Positions 31,562-39,712 of a stretch of DNA of 64,000 nt are shown in pieces. The notes below the pieces were generated by a model. It saw only the letters and a program-made list of their open reading frames with translations, did not search any database and was not told where the DNA came from. Where the stretch lies: NCBI RefSeq assembly GCF_029030725.1, contig NZ_CP113162.1, forward strand, positions 3,160,501 to 3,224,500. The letters are read 5' to 3'. This stretch comes from [Pseudomonas] carboxydohydrogena (GTDB lineage Bacteria > Pseudomonadota > Alphaproteobacteria > Rhizobiales > Xanthobacteraceae). Position numbers and translations under genes: made by a program. The first letter of the stretch is position 1. Each line of letters opens with the position of its first letter.

Positions 31562-34500
31562 GCTCACGCGCCTTTCGTTCCACAATTGGTACGTTTTCGA
31601 GGTTCTCGACCTCGATGTGCGCGGCATGATCGCTGTTATTGGACCAACGGGAGCGGGTAAGAGCGCCATCCTCGACGGCGTTCAAGTGGTCATTACAGGC
31701 AACAACGGAAATTTCATCGACCTCAATCCTTCTGCCGGCGAGAAAAGCGACCGCACGGTCCTGAGCTATTGCCTTGGCCAAGTGAGTGATTTCGATCGCG
31801 GGGCACCCAAGCGTGAGCGGTGTGAGACGATTCTTGCTCTTACGTTTCGCGATACGGTGACGAATGAGCCATTGACCATAGGCCTGCTCCTACACGCAGA
31901 TCATAACGAGCGAACGGAGTCGGCGCGGGCGCTATTCATCGCGCGGGGCTACGCTTTCTCGTTTGAGGATTTTATCGAGCGCGATGAAGACGGCGACGAG
32001 TTCGTTGTGTCCCATGACGAAATCATCGAGCGGCTGAAGAAAAGTCACGGCAAAGCGCTTACGGTGCACGCCCGATCGACGCAATTCGTCGCTGAGTACC
32101 TGGCCGCGATGCGGCCGCGTTCATCACCGGATGCGCGCCTCTTTCTGCGTAGCTTTAATAATGCCGTCCTGGCTAGGGAAATCCGTGATCCAACGGATTT
32201 TGTGAGACGCTTCGTGCTTGAAGCTGACCCTCTCAATGTTGAACGCATCCGTTCGTCCATTGAGACATGGCGGTCGATGGAAAGACGCGCTGAAGAACTT
32301 GAAATGGAAATCAAGGACGTGCGCCTCGTTCGAAGTCGCTTCGCGACATGGGCGAGGCAGACGCTGCAGTCGCAAACGGAAGAATATATTGCGAGTGCCT
32401 CGGAGCGCATGCGTCTGGAGTTTGAGATCAGGGAGCTGGAGAAGGAAAAGGAGCGCGCCGACCATGAGAATGCATCGCTTAATCGGCTGATCGTCAACCA
32501 CAACAGCGTCGTATCGGAGAACCGCGACCAAGTCATCCGCAAGCGGACCATGCTCGCGGGCGGTGAGGGCGCATCAAAGATTCGAGCTATCGAGGTCGAG
32601 GAACGGGTTGCAAACGACGATAAAGCTCGCTCCATTGCATCATTCGACAGCGCCATGAATGAATTTCGGCACATCTCTCAGTTTTCGGCGATACGTCAAT
32701 TCGTGCCGATTGTGCATCATGGTGCCATACAGGCGGCGGCGGAGCTAGTTCGAGCTGCCAGTGAACAGACCACGGAGCGGCTTGTAGCTGAAAGCGAATC
32801 CCTGGCGGACATGGCGCGCCGCGCGTTGGCAATTCTAGTGGTCCGTGCATCGCTTGCGCAGCAACGCGATATCCGAATCGCGGAAATAGCCGAGGATCGT
32901 CAGCAATTAAATAATCTAGAGCAATCGCTTCGCGGCACGAATGACGGGCGCGCAAGCGTGCTTTCGCCCCATGTGCGGCAATTCATGCATGCTCTGGCGC
33001 TGAACGACATTCAAAGCAGCGCTCTTCCAGATGTTGTGGAGATCGCCGACGAATCGTGGGCTCTCGCCTTGGAGATGCTTCTTGGGCCGAACCGCGAGGC
33101 GTTGATCGTACCGGAGTTGCAGCTTGAAAGGGCGTTTGACTATCTATGGCGGCACCGTTCTAGCTTGCACGGTTGCCGGATCGTCAATACGCGCAAGACT
33201 CGGCGCACCTCAAACCGCTCCCTGCCGCAACGGTCGATTGCAAACGTGTTGCGGACCGACAACATCGACGCGCGTGTTTTTGTCGATACCCAAGTCGGAC
33301 GCTACGTCCGCGCCGATACCGAACAGGAATTGCAGGGTTCCGATCATGCCGTTATGCGCAACGGCAAGACGACTGCCGCGCTTTCACTGCGGGTATTTAG
33401 CGATCTCAGTCCTATTCTTGGAAAGACAGCGCAAACTGCGGCGTTGGCCTCCACGCAAGCTAAATGTGCGCTCCTTCGAACCCAGATCAGCGAGAAGGAA
33501 CGGGAATTGAAGATGCTCGATAGCGCAGTCACGTACCTCGCGGGACTCGAGCGCAAGGAAGACATCGTATCGCAATTGCGCGAAGCGGCAGAAAACGTCA
33601 AGCGGGCCGAAGCGCGGCGAATAGCGCTTCAGAAGGATCGGGAGCAGGTCGAGGATTCCAAGAGCCAAGCCCTTCGTCTGGAGATTGAGCGCATCGAAAA
33701 GGAGACTGCCACTTACGAGAAAGAACTAACAGAGTTGCGCGAAAAAGAACGAACAAGCAGTACGCGCTCAATTCGAGCCGGCGAGCGAATCACGGAGCGC
33801 CAGGAATCCGTCACGAAGATGTCCATCGCTGCTGAAGAAATCGAGCGAGAACAAGCCACCGATCGCATGACGCAACTGATCGCCTTCGCAGAGGCAGGCG
33901 ACTTTACGATCGACGAGGCTCGAACGACACTGGGTGTGCAGGTATTTCAGAAGCGCGGTGAAGAGGTGCGATTTCTCGCGGAGCGCCGCGATCAAGCAAG
34001 GCAGGCCGCCGACGAGTATGCGCGGCTCGCGCGTGACAACGGTACGCGTGCCCTGCGCGAATTTAGTGAGTACGTCCGGAAGTATATTCAAGGCCCAAGT
34101 CCTCTCCCGGAGGATGCCGGCCATGCGGAACATTGCTTCTGGTGCGCCGCGCGGGAGATTCGGCTCGAAGAACATGAACTCCGGCCCCACCGCGAGAAGG
34201 TCATTCAGGCCCGTCATGAATTTGAGGCGGCGCTCAAGGAAGACCTGCTCGCCAAAATGTCCGACCGCTTTGAGAAGATAAAGACGCAGCTCGATATTTT
34301 GAACAAGCGGCTCGCCGCATATTCATTCGTAGGCCAGAAGTACTCTTTCAAAAGGTATATCTCTGCGGACTTTAAGCCGCTCTACGATCTCGTGAAGCGC
34401 ATTATCGGAAGCCAGGACGCATCATTTGCGGCGCTAGCGGATAAGGCGAGCACGGCCGATGACGAGATGAAGCGCGCAATGGCGCAAGTGGAGGAGATTG

Positions 34501-35033
34501 TTACGCGCGATCAGGATACGCGTCGCCTAGAAGACTACCGGAACTATTTCGAGTTCGAACTTTTCCTAGAAAATCAAGCCGGTGAACAACAAGCGTTCTC
34601 GAAGTTGGTCGGACTTTTATCGGGAGGGCAGCGGCAGGCACCTTATTATGTAGCCATTGCCGCCAGCATGGTGTCCGTTTACTTCCCCAAAGGCGGACGC
34701 GAGGGCAGTACCGAAGGTATGGGTTTGGTTGCCTTTGACGAAGCCTTTAACAAGTTGGATATCGGTAATACGCAGAATCTCATCACACTCTATCGCGATC
34801 TCGGGCTCCAACTGGTCATCGCGGCGCCCGAGATTCACCGCGCGACGTTCCTTGAATCGGTGGACTGCATCATTTCCGTGACGCGCATGAGCGGCACGGA
34901 TCGTGTTGCCGTCGATGCCGAACAGATTGGCCCGAAAGCTCAGGCCGAGATGCAGGCGGTCAATCCGGAGCATCGTGGCGTGGAATGGTTCAGGACGGAG
35001 AACGAGCAAGCGACGCAAAAGGCGGCCGAATAA
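31554..35033 (+). CDS. jetC: Wadjet SMC ATPase JetC
   Basis: The start is ATG 31554 (MYELTRLSFHNWY), giving 1159 residues. Walker A (GPTGAGKS) is at 30-37, long coiled coils run from about 270 to 460 and 640 to 980, and a hinge-like globular region occupies about 470-620. The signature LLSGGQRQAPYYVAIAASM is near 1021 and Walker B (MGLVAFDEAFNKLD) near 1057. This MukB-like layout powers DNA loop extrusion. An unexpected pair C861-FW-C864 sits in the second coiled coil. It follows jetB with an overlap and precedes jetD by one base. Confidence 0.93.
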   Translation: MYELTRLSFHNWYVFEVLDLDVRGMIAVIGPTGAGKSAILDGVQVVITGNNGNFIDLNPSAGEKSDRTVLSYCLGQVSDFDRGAPKRERCETILALTFRDTVTNEPLTIGLLLHADHNERTESARALFIARGYAFSFEDFIERDEDGDEFVVSHDEIIERLKKSHGKALTVHARSTQFVAEYLAAMRPRSSPDARLFLRSFNNAVLAREIRDPTDFVRRFVLEADPLNVERIRSSIETWRSMERRAEELEMEIKDVRLVRSRFATWARQTLQSQTEEYIASASERMRLEFEIRELEKEKERADHENASLNRLIVNHNSVVSENRDQVIRKRTMLAGGEGASKIRAIEVEERVANDDKARSIASFDSAMNEFRHISQFSAIRQFVPIVHHGAIQAAAELVRAASEQTTERLVAESESLADMARRALAILVVRASLAQQRDIRIAEIAEDRQQLNNLEQSLRGTNDGRASVLSPHVRQFMHALALNDIQSSALPDVVEIADESWALALEMLLGPNREALIVPELQLERAFDYLWRHRSSLHGCRIVNTRKTRRTSNRSLPQRSIANVLRTDNIDARVFVDTQVGRYVRADTEQELQGSDHAVMRNGKTTAALSLRVFSDLSPILGKTAQTAALASTQAKCALLRTQISEKERELKMLDSAVTYLAGLERKEDIVSQLREAAENVKRAEARRIALQKDREQVEDSKSQALRLEIERIEKETATYEKELTELREKERTSSTRSIRAGERITERQESVTKMSIAAEEIEREQATDRMTQLIAFAEAGDFTIDEARTTLGVQVFQKRGEEVRFLAERRDQARQAADEYARLARDNGTRALREFSEYVRKYIQGPSPLPEDAGHAEHCFWCAAREIRLEEHELRPHREKVIQARHEFEAALKEDLLAKMSDRFEKIKTQLDILNKRLAAYSFVGQKYSFKRYISADFKPLYDLVKRIIGSQDASFAALADKASTADDEMKRAMAQVEEIVTRDQDTRRLEDYRNYFEFELFLENQAGEQQAFSKLVGLLSGGQRQAPYYVAIAASMVSVYFPKGGREGSTEGMGLVAFDEAFNKLDIGNTQNLITLYRDLGLQLVIAAPEIHRATFLESVDCIISVTRMSGTDRVAVDAEQIGPKAQAEMQAVNPEHRGVEWFRTENEQATQKAAE

Positions 35034-35034
35034 C

Positions 35035-36204
35035 GTGAGCGCAGGCAAGGCACGCGACATTCTGGACATTCTTCTCGACCGCGTGGAGCGTGTCCCAAAC
35101 CGTACGCGCCAACCGGCTGAACGCGCGCCTGCCCATTTCCCTTCTGCAGCAGAGCGTGCGGCCTTCGATCGGCTTCTTGCGGACGCAGAACGCCAAGGTG
35201 CTATCAGCGTGGTCAAAGGCCGCGGTGATGCGCGGCACCTGACCGAACGCATCCGATTGAGAGATGCTGTCCGCCTTTACGAGTTCCTTGGAAGGATTCC
35301 AGCAGTCGAGCGTGCGAGAGCAGCGGTGTACCAACTGCAGGCGTCTGTGGTTCCAAAACACACTGACGCAGTAGAGGCGCGAGACAGTATTGTCGCCGGA
35401 TGGCTGCGGGGGGAGCGGCCGTTCTCGATTAGCCTTGAGCAGACGGATCAGGCGGTAGAATTTATCACGGCTCTGGATGCCGTTCTAGCGCGTGACCCGA
35501 TGGACCGACGTGATCTTCGAACCTACTCCGGGCAAACTACAGGTAATACAAAACTCCTGGAACGGTACGCATCGCGAATCGTCAATTTCCTTAAGCAGAT
35601 CCGAAAACTTGATGCCGATCTGTCCGACAGTGAGGTTATGGCGAGCCTAGGCTTGGAGAAATTTTCGCAACCTGTCTTAATAGCTGGTCCCGTTCGTCTC
35701 GCGGGCGTGGATTTCGCGAACCTAGCTTACGTGGGACTTCCTCCTGAACAAGCACCGGAGATCAAACCTGCCGGAACGATCCGATCGATTCTCACGATCG
35801 AAAACCTCGCGAGCTTCAATCGGCATGTGCGAGAAGCGCTGCAGGCCAATGACGTAGCCATCTACACGGGTGGCTTCCCGTCGAGGGCAGTGGCAGCGAC
35901 ATTGGTAGCAATTTCAAGGTGGCCAGGAATTACGCGTATCCATCACTGGGGAGACATCGACGAAGGCGGCCTGCGTATCGCACTGCATTTGACGTCCCTT
36001 CTACCGATCCCGGTCCTGCCCCATCTCATGAATCCCGCCTTGGCGCGTATGCACGGAACCCCCGCCAAGGTTTCGCGGAAAATCGATTTGCTACCAGGAC
36101 ACCCGTGGCATTCGCTGGCTATTTTCTTGGGAGGGGAGGATGCTCAATTCCTTGAACAGGAAAAGACTGATCCTAAGCCCATTACTAACGTCGAATCTGG
36201 CTGA
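35035..36204 (+). CDS. jetD: Wadjet nuclease subunit JetD (toprim)
   Basis: JetD is the topoisomerase VI A-like nuclease that cuts DNA once the SMC complex stalls on a small circle. Starting at GTG 35035, one base after the jetC stop, the 389-residue protein has an N-terminal DUF3322-like region and a C-terminal DUF2220/toprim domain with catalytic E256 (LTIENLASF) and the DxD pair D307/D309 (HHWGDIDEGGLRI). All expected acidic residues are intact. It completes a full jetABCD operon. Confidence 0.92.
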   Translation: MSAGKARDILDILLDRVERVPNRTRQPAERAPAHFPSAAERAAFDRLLADAERQGAISVVKGRGDARHLTERIRLRDAVRLYEFLGRIPAVERARAAVYQLQASVVPKHTDAVEARDSIVAGWLRGERPFSISLEQTDQAVEFITALDAVLARDPMDRRDLRTYSGQTTGNTKLLERYASRIVNFLKQIRKLDADLSDSEVMASLGLEKFSQPVLIAGPVRLAGVDFANLAYVGLPPEQAPEIKPAGTIRSILTIENLASFNRHVREALQANDVAIYTGGFPSRAVAATLVAISRWPGITRIHHWGDIDEGGLRIALHLTSLLPIPVLPHLMNPALARMHGTPAKVSRKIDLLPGHPWHSLAIFLGGEDAQFLEQEKTDPKPITNVESG

Positions 36205-36302
36205 TCCCCGCAGTGCGAACCCCGATGAAAGGAGTGGCGGCCCATTCTCCATTATCGCCATTGGCAGGTCGGCTGGCGGACTTGAGGCTGCCACCTAATT
36301 CC

Positions 36303-36368
36303 TGAAGACAATGCCGCCCGACAGCGCGCGGCTCGGCCGGTTTGTCGAGCCGAAAAATACCGTCTTCA
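36303..36368. repeat. Nested inverted repeats after jetD
   Basis: TGAAGAC (36303-36309) pairs with GTCTTCA (36362-36368), enclosing CGGCTCG (36329-36335) and CGAGCCG (36346-36352). It lies between convergent jetD and the 36370 gene. It has no T-run, so it may be a transcript-end structure or a remnant of an element. Confidence 0.4.
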
Positions 36369-36369
36369 A

Positions 36370-36756
36370 TTAAAGCCCCGACATCAGTTGCTCCATTGCC
36401 GCGCGGTCGAGAACGACTTGGTTGGCTGAGATTTCGATCACAGCTGTGCCGGTCTCTTCGCCTTGATGAACGGTGCGTAGCAACCAGCGGATAATAAGGC
36501 GGCCGTTGGTGAGCGGGTCCAGCCGATTGCAGGTTAGAATGGTGTCGGTACTGGCGACTTCCCAACTCACCGTGCCGTTGGCTCGACTGCAGACGTCAGC
36601 TAGATGCTGGACATCGTAGCCCATCCCGCCATAGCCGGAGGGATAGGACAGTACGATTGGACTCTTGAGGAACGATTCGGGAGGCGTCTGAGCCAGAGCC
36701 GATGAACCAACGGCGACCGCAGCCCCACATCCGATCAGGAAATATCTCAGGGTCAT
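36370..36756 (-). CDS. Small exported protein, unknown
   Basis: The 128-residue product has a signal peptide (MTLRYFLIGCGAAVAVGSSALAQ) and no domain I recognise. Two cysteines remain in the mature part (in ADVCSRANG and TILTCNRLD), spaced for a possible disulfide. It overlaps the next upstream gene by four bases and is the last of a four-gene minus-strand operon with a PP2C phosphatase and a GYF_2 membrane protein. Confidence 0.65.
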   Translation of the reverse strand: MTLRYFLIGCGAAVAVGSSALAQTPPESFLKSPIVLSYPSGYGGMGYDVQHLADVCSRANGTVSWEVASTDTILTCNRLDPLTNGRLIIRWLLRTVHQGEETGTAVIEISANQVVLDRAAMEQLMSGL

Positions 36757-37382
36757 TGATCGTCATCCTGGCTCATGAACTCTTTCAGTTCTGGCATCAC
36801 GGCGAGGGTGCGGAAGGCGGTGCGATAGATGGCGCCTACGTCCTCGACCGGTCGTCCGTTCACACTGATCCCGCCCAACAGAAACCTGGTGTAGTTATTC
36901 GGGAAGGCATGGGTCGGGACGAACCGGTAGCTTAAGACATCGACTTGGCCATCCCTGTCAGGGGCCATCTTGCAGCGCAGGACCGCTTCGCGATCGCGGA
37001 CGTGATACCATTTGGATTGACCGCGGCCGTAGACGCACAGCACAGCGAGGATCCGGACCTCGATGCCGACCTTGTCTTCTTTCCGTGTTTCGGGATTAAA
37101 GGCGTAAAGCTCGGCCTGGACGATGTCATTGAGGTCGAGATCGCCGGATTTAAGGCGTTGCTCATAATCCGGAAGCGGTAGGACGGATTTGACTGCGCTG
37201 GCATCTTGCATTCCGCCGGCTACAGGTGGTCTGGCCGGTAATGTAGAACGCGAGCCGACCTGGACATAGTTGCTAGTCTGAATTGCGGCACGAACATCCA
37301 TTACTTGCGCACCTTGGACGGTCTCGTAGCCTCCGATAAGTAACAAGGCGATCGGCATCAATCCTCGGATAAGGAGCATCAT
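36753..37382 (-). CDS. Exported protein, unknown
   Basis: Starting at ATG 37382, the 209-residue product has a signal peptide (MMLLIRGLMPIALLLIGGYETVQG). The mature part is soluble with two cysteines (AVLCVYG, VLRCKMAP) and the stretch SKWYHVRDREAVLRCKM. No family is recognised. It starts two bases after the PP2C stop and overlaps the downstream gene by four bases, so the operon is tight. Confidence 0.65.
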   Translation of the reverse strand: MMLLIRGLMPIALLLIGGYETVQGAQVMDVRAAIQTSNYVQVGSRSTLPARPPVAGGMQDASAVKSVLPLPDYEQRLKSGDLDLNDIVQAELYAFNPETRKEDKVGIEVRILAVLCVYGRGQSKWYHVRDREAVLRCKMAPDRDGQVDVLSYRFVPTHAFPNNYTRFLLGGISVNGRPVEDVGAIYRTAFRTLAVMPELKEFMSQDDDQ

Positions 37383-37383
37383 T

Positions 37384-38160
37384 TCATAGGTCCCTTTGTG
37401 CAATCGGAGAGGAGTGCATCGTCCTCGCCGCAATAATCGAAAGATTGTCGGCTCCGCCCGCCTTCATTGCAGCCCCGGCTACCTTGCGAACGGCATCGGC
37501 CAGGCGACTAGCGTCGCAGGTGAGAAGATGAGCGATGGCTTCGTCATCGACCATATCGGTTAGACCGTCGCTGCAGAGCAGAAGGGTCTCACCAACGCCT
37601 AACGGCGGATGAACCGCGATGTGCGGGCTCAGCGGCAACTGGAACGGAATGCCGCCCAGGCATTGGGTGACGGCATGGGATTGCCGGTGGCCTGATGCAT
37701 CCTTCGCGATGCTTGCAACATCGTCTTGGCTAAGCTGACAGAGTTCGTCCTCCGTGGACCGATAGCAGCGACTGTCACCAACATTAAAAACAAGCACGGA
37801 TTGGGCAGAGAGCACCGCGCCCACCACCGCGGTCCCCATCCCCCCAGTCTCAGGGTGCTCCGCCATCACGGCATACAGCCGCGCGTTGGCTGCATCGACT
37901 GCTGCAGCGGCACTTTGAGGTTCAAGGAGGTGCTCAGCGCCCGTAATCAGATGGTCCAGCACGGTCTTGCTGGCCAGCGCCCCGTGGGTGTGTCCACCCA
38001 TCCCGTCCGCGACCATTAAAAGGCAATTGTCTCCGTCGACATGACGATGATGAACATGGTCCATATCGCCGGTCAGGATTCGACCGGCGATAGCCATTGC
38101 ATCCTCATTGGAGGATCGAACAAGGCCGCGGTGCGTGAAGGCCGCAACAGACCAGGACAT
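37384..38160 (-). CDS. PP2C-type serine/threonine phosphatase
   Basis: This 258-residue protein is a complete bacterial PP2C (Stp1/PrpC-like) domain: R15 and RSSNED near the start, the metal site DGMGGH (52-57), GDSR (128-131), SDGL (197-200) and the final Asp in GADNLS (236-241). All metal ligands appear intact, so activity is expected. No kinase gene is adjacent or elsewhere in the window. Its neighbours are a GYF_2 membrane protein upstream and two exported proteins downstream, which suggests an envelope-linked signalling module; its substrate is unknown. Confidence 0.9.
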   Translation of the reverse strand: MSWSVAAFTHRGLVRSSNEDAMAIAGRILTGDMDHVHHRHVDGDNCLLMVADGMGGHTHGALASKTVLDHLITGAEHLLEPQSAAAAVDAANARLYAVMAEHPETGGMGTAVVGAVLSAQSVLVFNVGDSRCYRSTEDELCQLSQDDVASIAKDASGHRQSHAVTQCLGGIPFQLPLSPHIAVHPPLGVGETLLLCSDGLTDMVDDEAIAHLLTCDASRLADAVRKVAGAAMKAGGADNLSIIAARTMHSSPIAQRDL

Positions 38161-38170
38161 TGCAGGGCCG

Positions 38171-38764
38171 CTACCGGTCGGTCCCGATCAGGATGGTGCC
38201 GATAACGAAAAGGGCGATCCAGACAAAGCCATAGTATGGGGTTTGCTTCAGTCGCTTGGCGCGCAGAAACAAATATGCGGGCGCGAGCAGAATGCCCGAC
38301 ACGGTCAGCCAATTGTTGGCATACCCGGCTCGTTTCAGTTGTCGTTCATCCAGCAAACAGAGCACAGCGTTGACGACCGCCGGGACAAGGAATGTCGCCA
38401 GTTTGATGTAGGTGTGGTTTTCATAAGGGAATTGGACCAGTTGAAGGTCCCGATAGGCAGCCAGAAACGTGTATGGGATCGGTGCCAGCGCGATCGTCCA
38501 GACCAAGCCGTTGTTGATCTCAGAGGATGCCACCGGTGGCGGGGCGTCTTGAAGATGAATGGCGAGATCGGTGGCCCGGAGTGGCTGCCACTCCGACATG
38601 CCTTTTTTCCACACTGGCGTATCGCCGTTGACCTTTTCGGCCCCTAGCAAATCGACCAAGGCGGTTGCTGAGAATGGCCCCTTCCGCTGCCCATTCTCCG
38701 TGAAAAACCATTCTCCGGCGGCCGTCCCGGCCCCCTGCATCGTATCGCTCACTTTAACCCCCAA
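38171..38764 (-). CDS. GYF_2-domain membrane protein
   Basis: The 197-residue protein has an N-terminal GYF_2 (DUF4339) domain (GEWFFTENGQRKGPFSATAL through VWKKGMSEWQPL, about residues 17-62) and at least four hydrophobic segments in the C-terminal half (about 88-105, 120-138, 150-172, 178-195). GYF_2 domains usually mediate protein contacts at membranes. It is the first gene of the four-gene operon with the PP2C phosphatase. Confidence 0.8.
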   Translation of the reverse strand: MGVKVSDTMQGAGTAAGEWFFTENGQRKGPFSATALVDLLGAEKVNGDTPVWKKGMSEWQPLRATDLAIHLQDAPPPVASSEINNGLVWTIALAPIPYTFLAAYRDLQLVQFPYENHTYIKLATFLVPAVVNAVLCLLDERQLKRAGYANNWLTVSGILLAPAYLFLRAKRLKQTPYYGFVWIALFVIGTILIGTDR

Positions 38765-38858
38765 ATTTCAAACGGATCGACGCGGATGTCCGCGACGGGA
38801 ATTCAATTAGGAAAAACACTTATTTACCGGGCAGCTGATCGACCGCCTCAAGTTTAAA

Positions 38859-38877
38859 ATACCTAATTTATCGGTAT
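38859..38877. promoter_or_regulatory. Inverted repeat upstream of XRE gene
   Basis: ATACC (38859-38863) and GGTAT (38873-38877) flank a nine-base AT-rich spacer in the divergent gap between the GYF_2 operon and the XRE regulator. It could be the regulator's own operator; the arms are short. Confidence 0.35.
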
Positions 38878-38920
38878 CTGAAAAGTAGTTCTATGTCTCT
38901 AGCCCCCTCCGGGAGGCTGG

Positions 38921-39157
38921 ATGCCAAAGACGATCACTTCACCGCTTCAAAAGAAGCTGGCCAATATGTTGGTTAGGCTTAGGAAAGAAGCTGGTTTGCG
39001 GCAGATCGACTTGGCCGAGAAGCTCGGGGTCTATCAATCTTGGGTCACTCATCTAGAATCCGGTCAACGTCGTATTGATGTCGTGGAGCTCATTGAATTA
39101 GGCCGCATCATCGGCTTTGACCCAGCTGAAGTCGTGAAGAAGCTGAATAGGCGATAG
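38921..39157 (+). CDS. XRE-family helix-turn-helix regulator
   Basis: This 78-residue protein is a single HTH_3 domain (LRKEAGLRQIDLAEKLGVYQ, then SWVTHLESGQRRIDVVELIE). GGGAGG precedes the ATG at close spacing. It is divergent from the PP2C/GYF_2 operon and may control it. No effector domain is present. Confidence 0.87.
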   Translation: MPKTITSPLQKKLANMLVRLRKEAGLRQIDLAEKLGVYQSWVTHLESGQRRIDVVELIELGRIIGFDPAEVVKKLNRR

Positions 39158-39313
39158 CTAAGGCGCTTCTTGGTTTTCCGCGTCTTCGCTCTGTGTCGGG
39201 GACACATGTCTAGCCCCGCAGTTCGGGCAATCGTCGTCGCAGGTAGCGGACCAGACATCCTGCCAATCGTATCCGCAGCGATAGCAAGTATAGAAATTGC
39301 GAAACAATGGCAT
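39158..39313 (-). CDS. Small zinc-ribbon-like CxxC protein
   Basis: The minus strand encodes 51 residues starting MPLFRNFYTCYRCGYDWQDV and continuing with four more cysteine-bearing positions: CDDDCPNCG. Two knuckles (CYRC and CPNC, plus an extra Cys pair) suggest a single zinc ribbon. Its stop immediately abuts the stop of the XRE gene (TAG, 39155-39157). Very similar small proteins occur in accessory regions of rhizobia as far as I recall; the function is unknown. The frame is short but the cysteine pattern makes it convincing. Confidence 0.7.
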   Translation of the reverse strand: MPLFRNFYTCYRCGYDWQDVWSATCDDDCPNCGARHVSPTQSEDAENQEAP

Positions 39314-39370
39314 TTGCGGCCCCGGTTAGAGAGACAGTGGTGGCCATGAGACCACCACCGCCATTCGTCT

Positions 39371-39712
39371 TTAGGCGGTAATACGACCCTTGAGCCTCGC
39401 CTCCTCCGCATAAGCGGAAAGCGGCTTATCGGCGACGAAGTGCAGATCGCGTTCGATCGGCAGCCCCAGCAATCCTCTGAGAGCAGCGAGCTCTGCCAGG
39501 GAAACGTAACCGAGTTCGGGCGTGCCAAGGCCAAGGTCACACAATCCGAACAAAGAATCGGGATTGTCGGGGTCCGCCTCGGTCAAGAGCCAGGTTGCGT
39601 TGCCGTCCGGCGTGAACAGCTTAACCACCGGCTCATGGTCCTTTTCGTCGGCGAGCGCATTCACCAGAAGCCTGACCCGGTCTTCGACAGACAGGAGATC
39701 CCTCTCAGCCAT
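39371..39712 (-). CDS. DUF2958 domain protein
   Basis: Starting at ATG 39712, 113 residues carry the DUF2958 pattern (VVKLFTPDGNATWLLTEADP, then FGLCDLGLGTPELGYVSLAELAAL and GLPIERDLHF). The family is common on plasmids and integrative elements and has no known function. Its start overlaps the end of the nuclease-like gene by eight bases, so the two are co-translated. Confidence 0.82.
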   Translation of the reverse strand: MAERDLLSVEDRVRLLVNALADEKDHEPVVKLFTPDGNATWLLTEADPDNPDSLFGLCDLGLGTPELGYVSLAELAALRGLLGLPIERDLHFVADKPLSAYAEEARLKGRITA

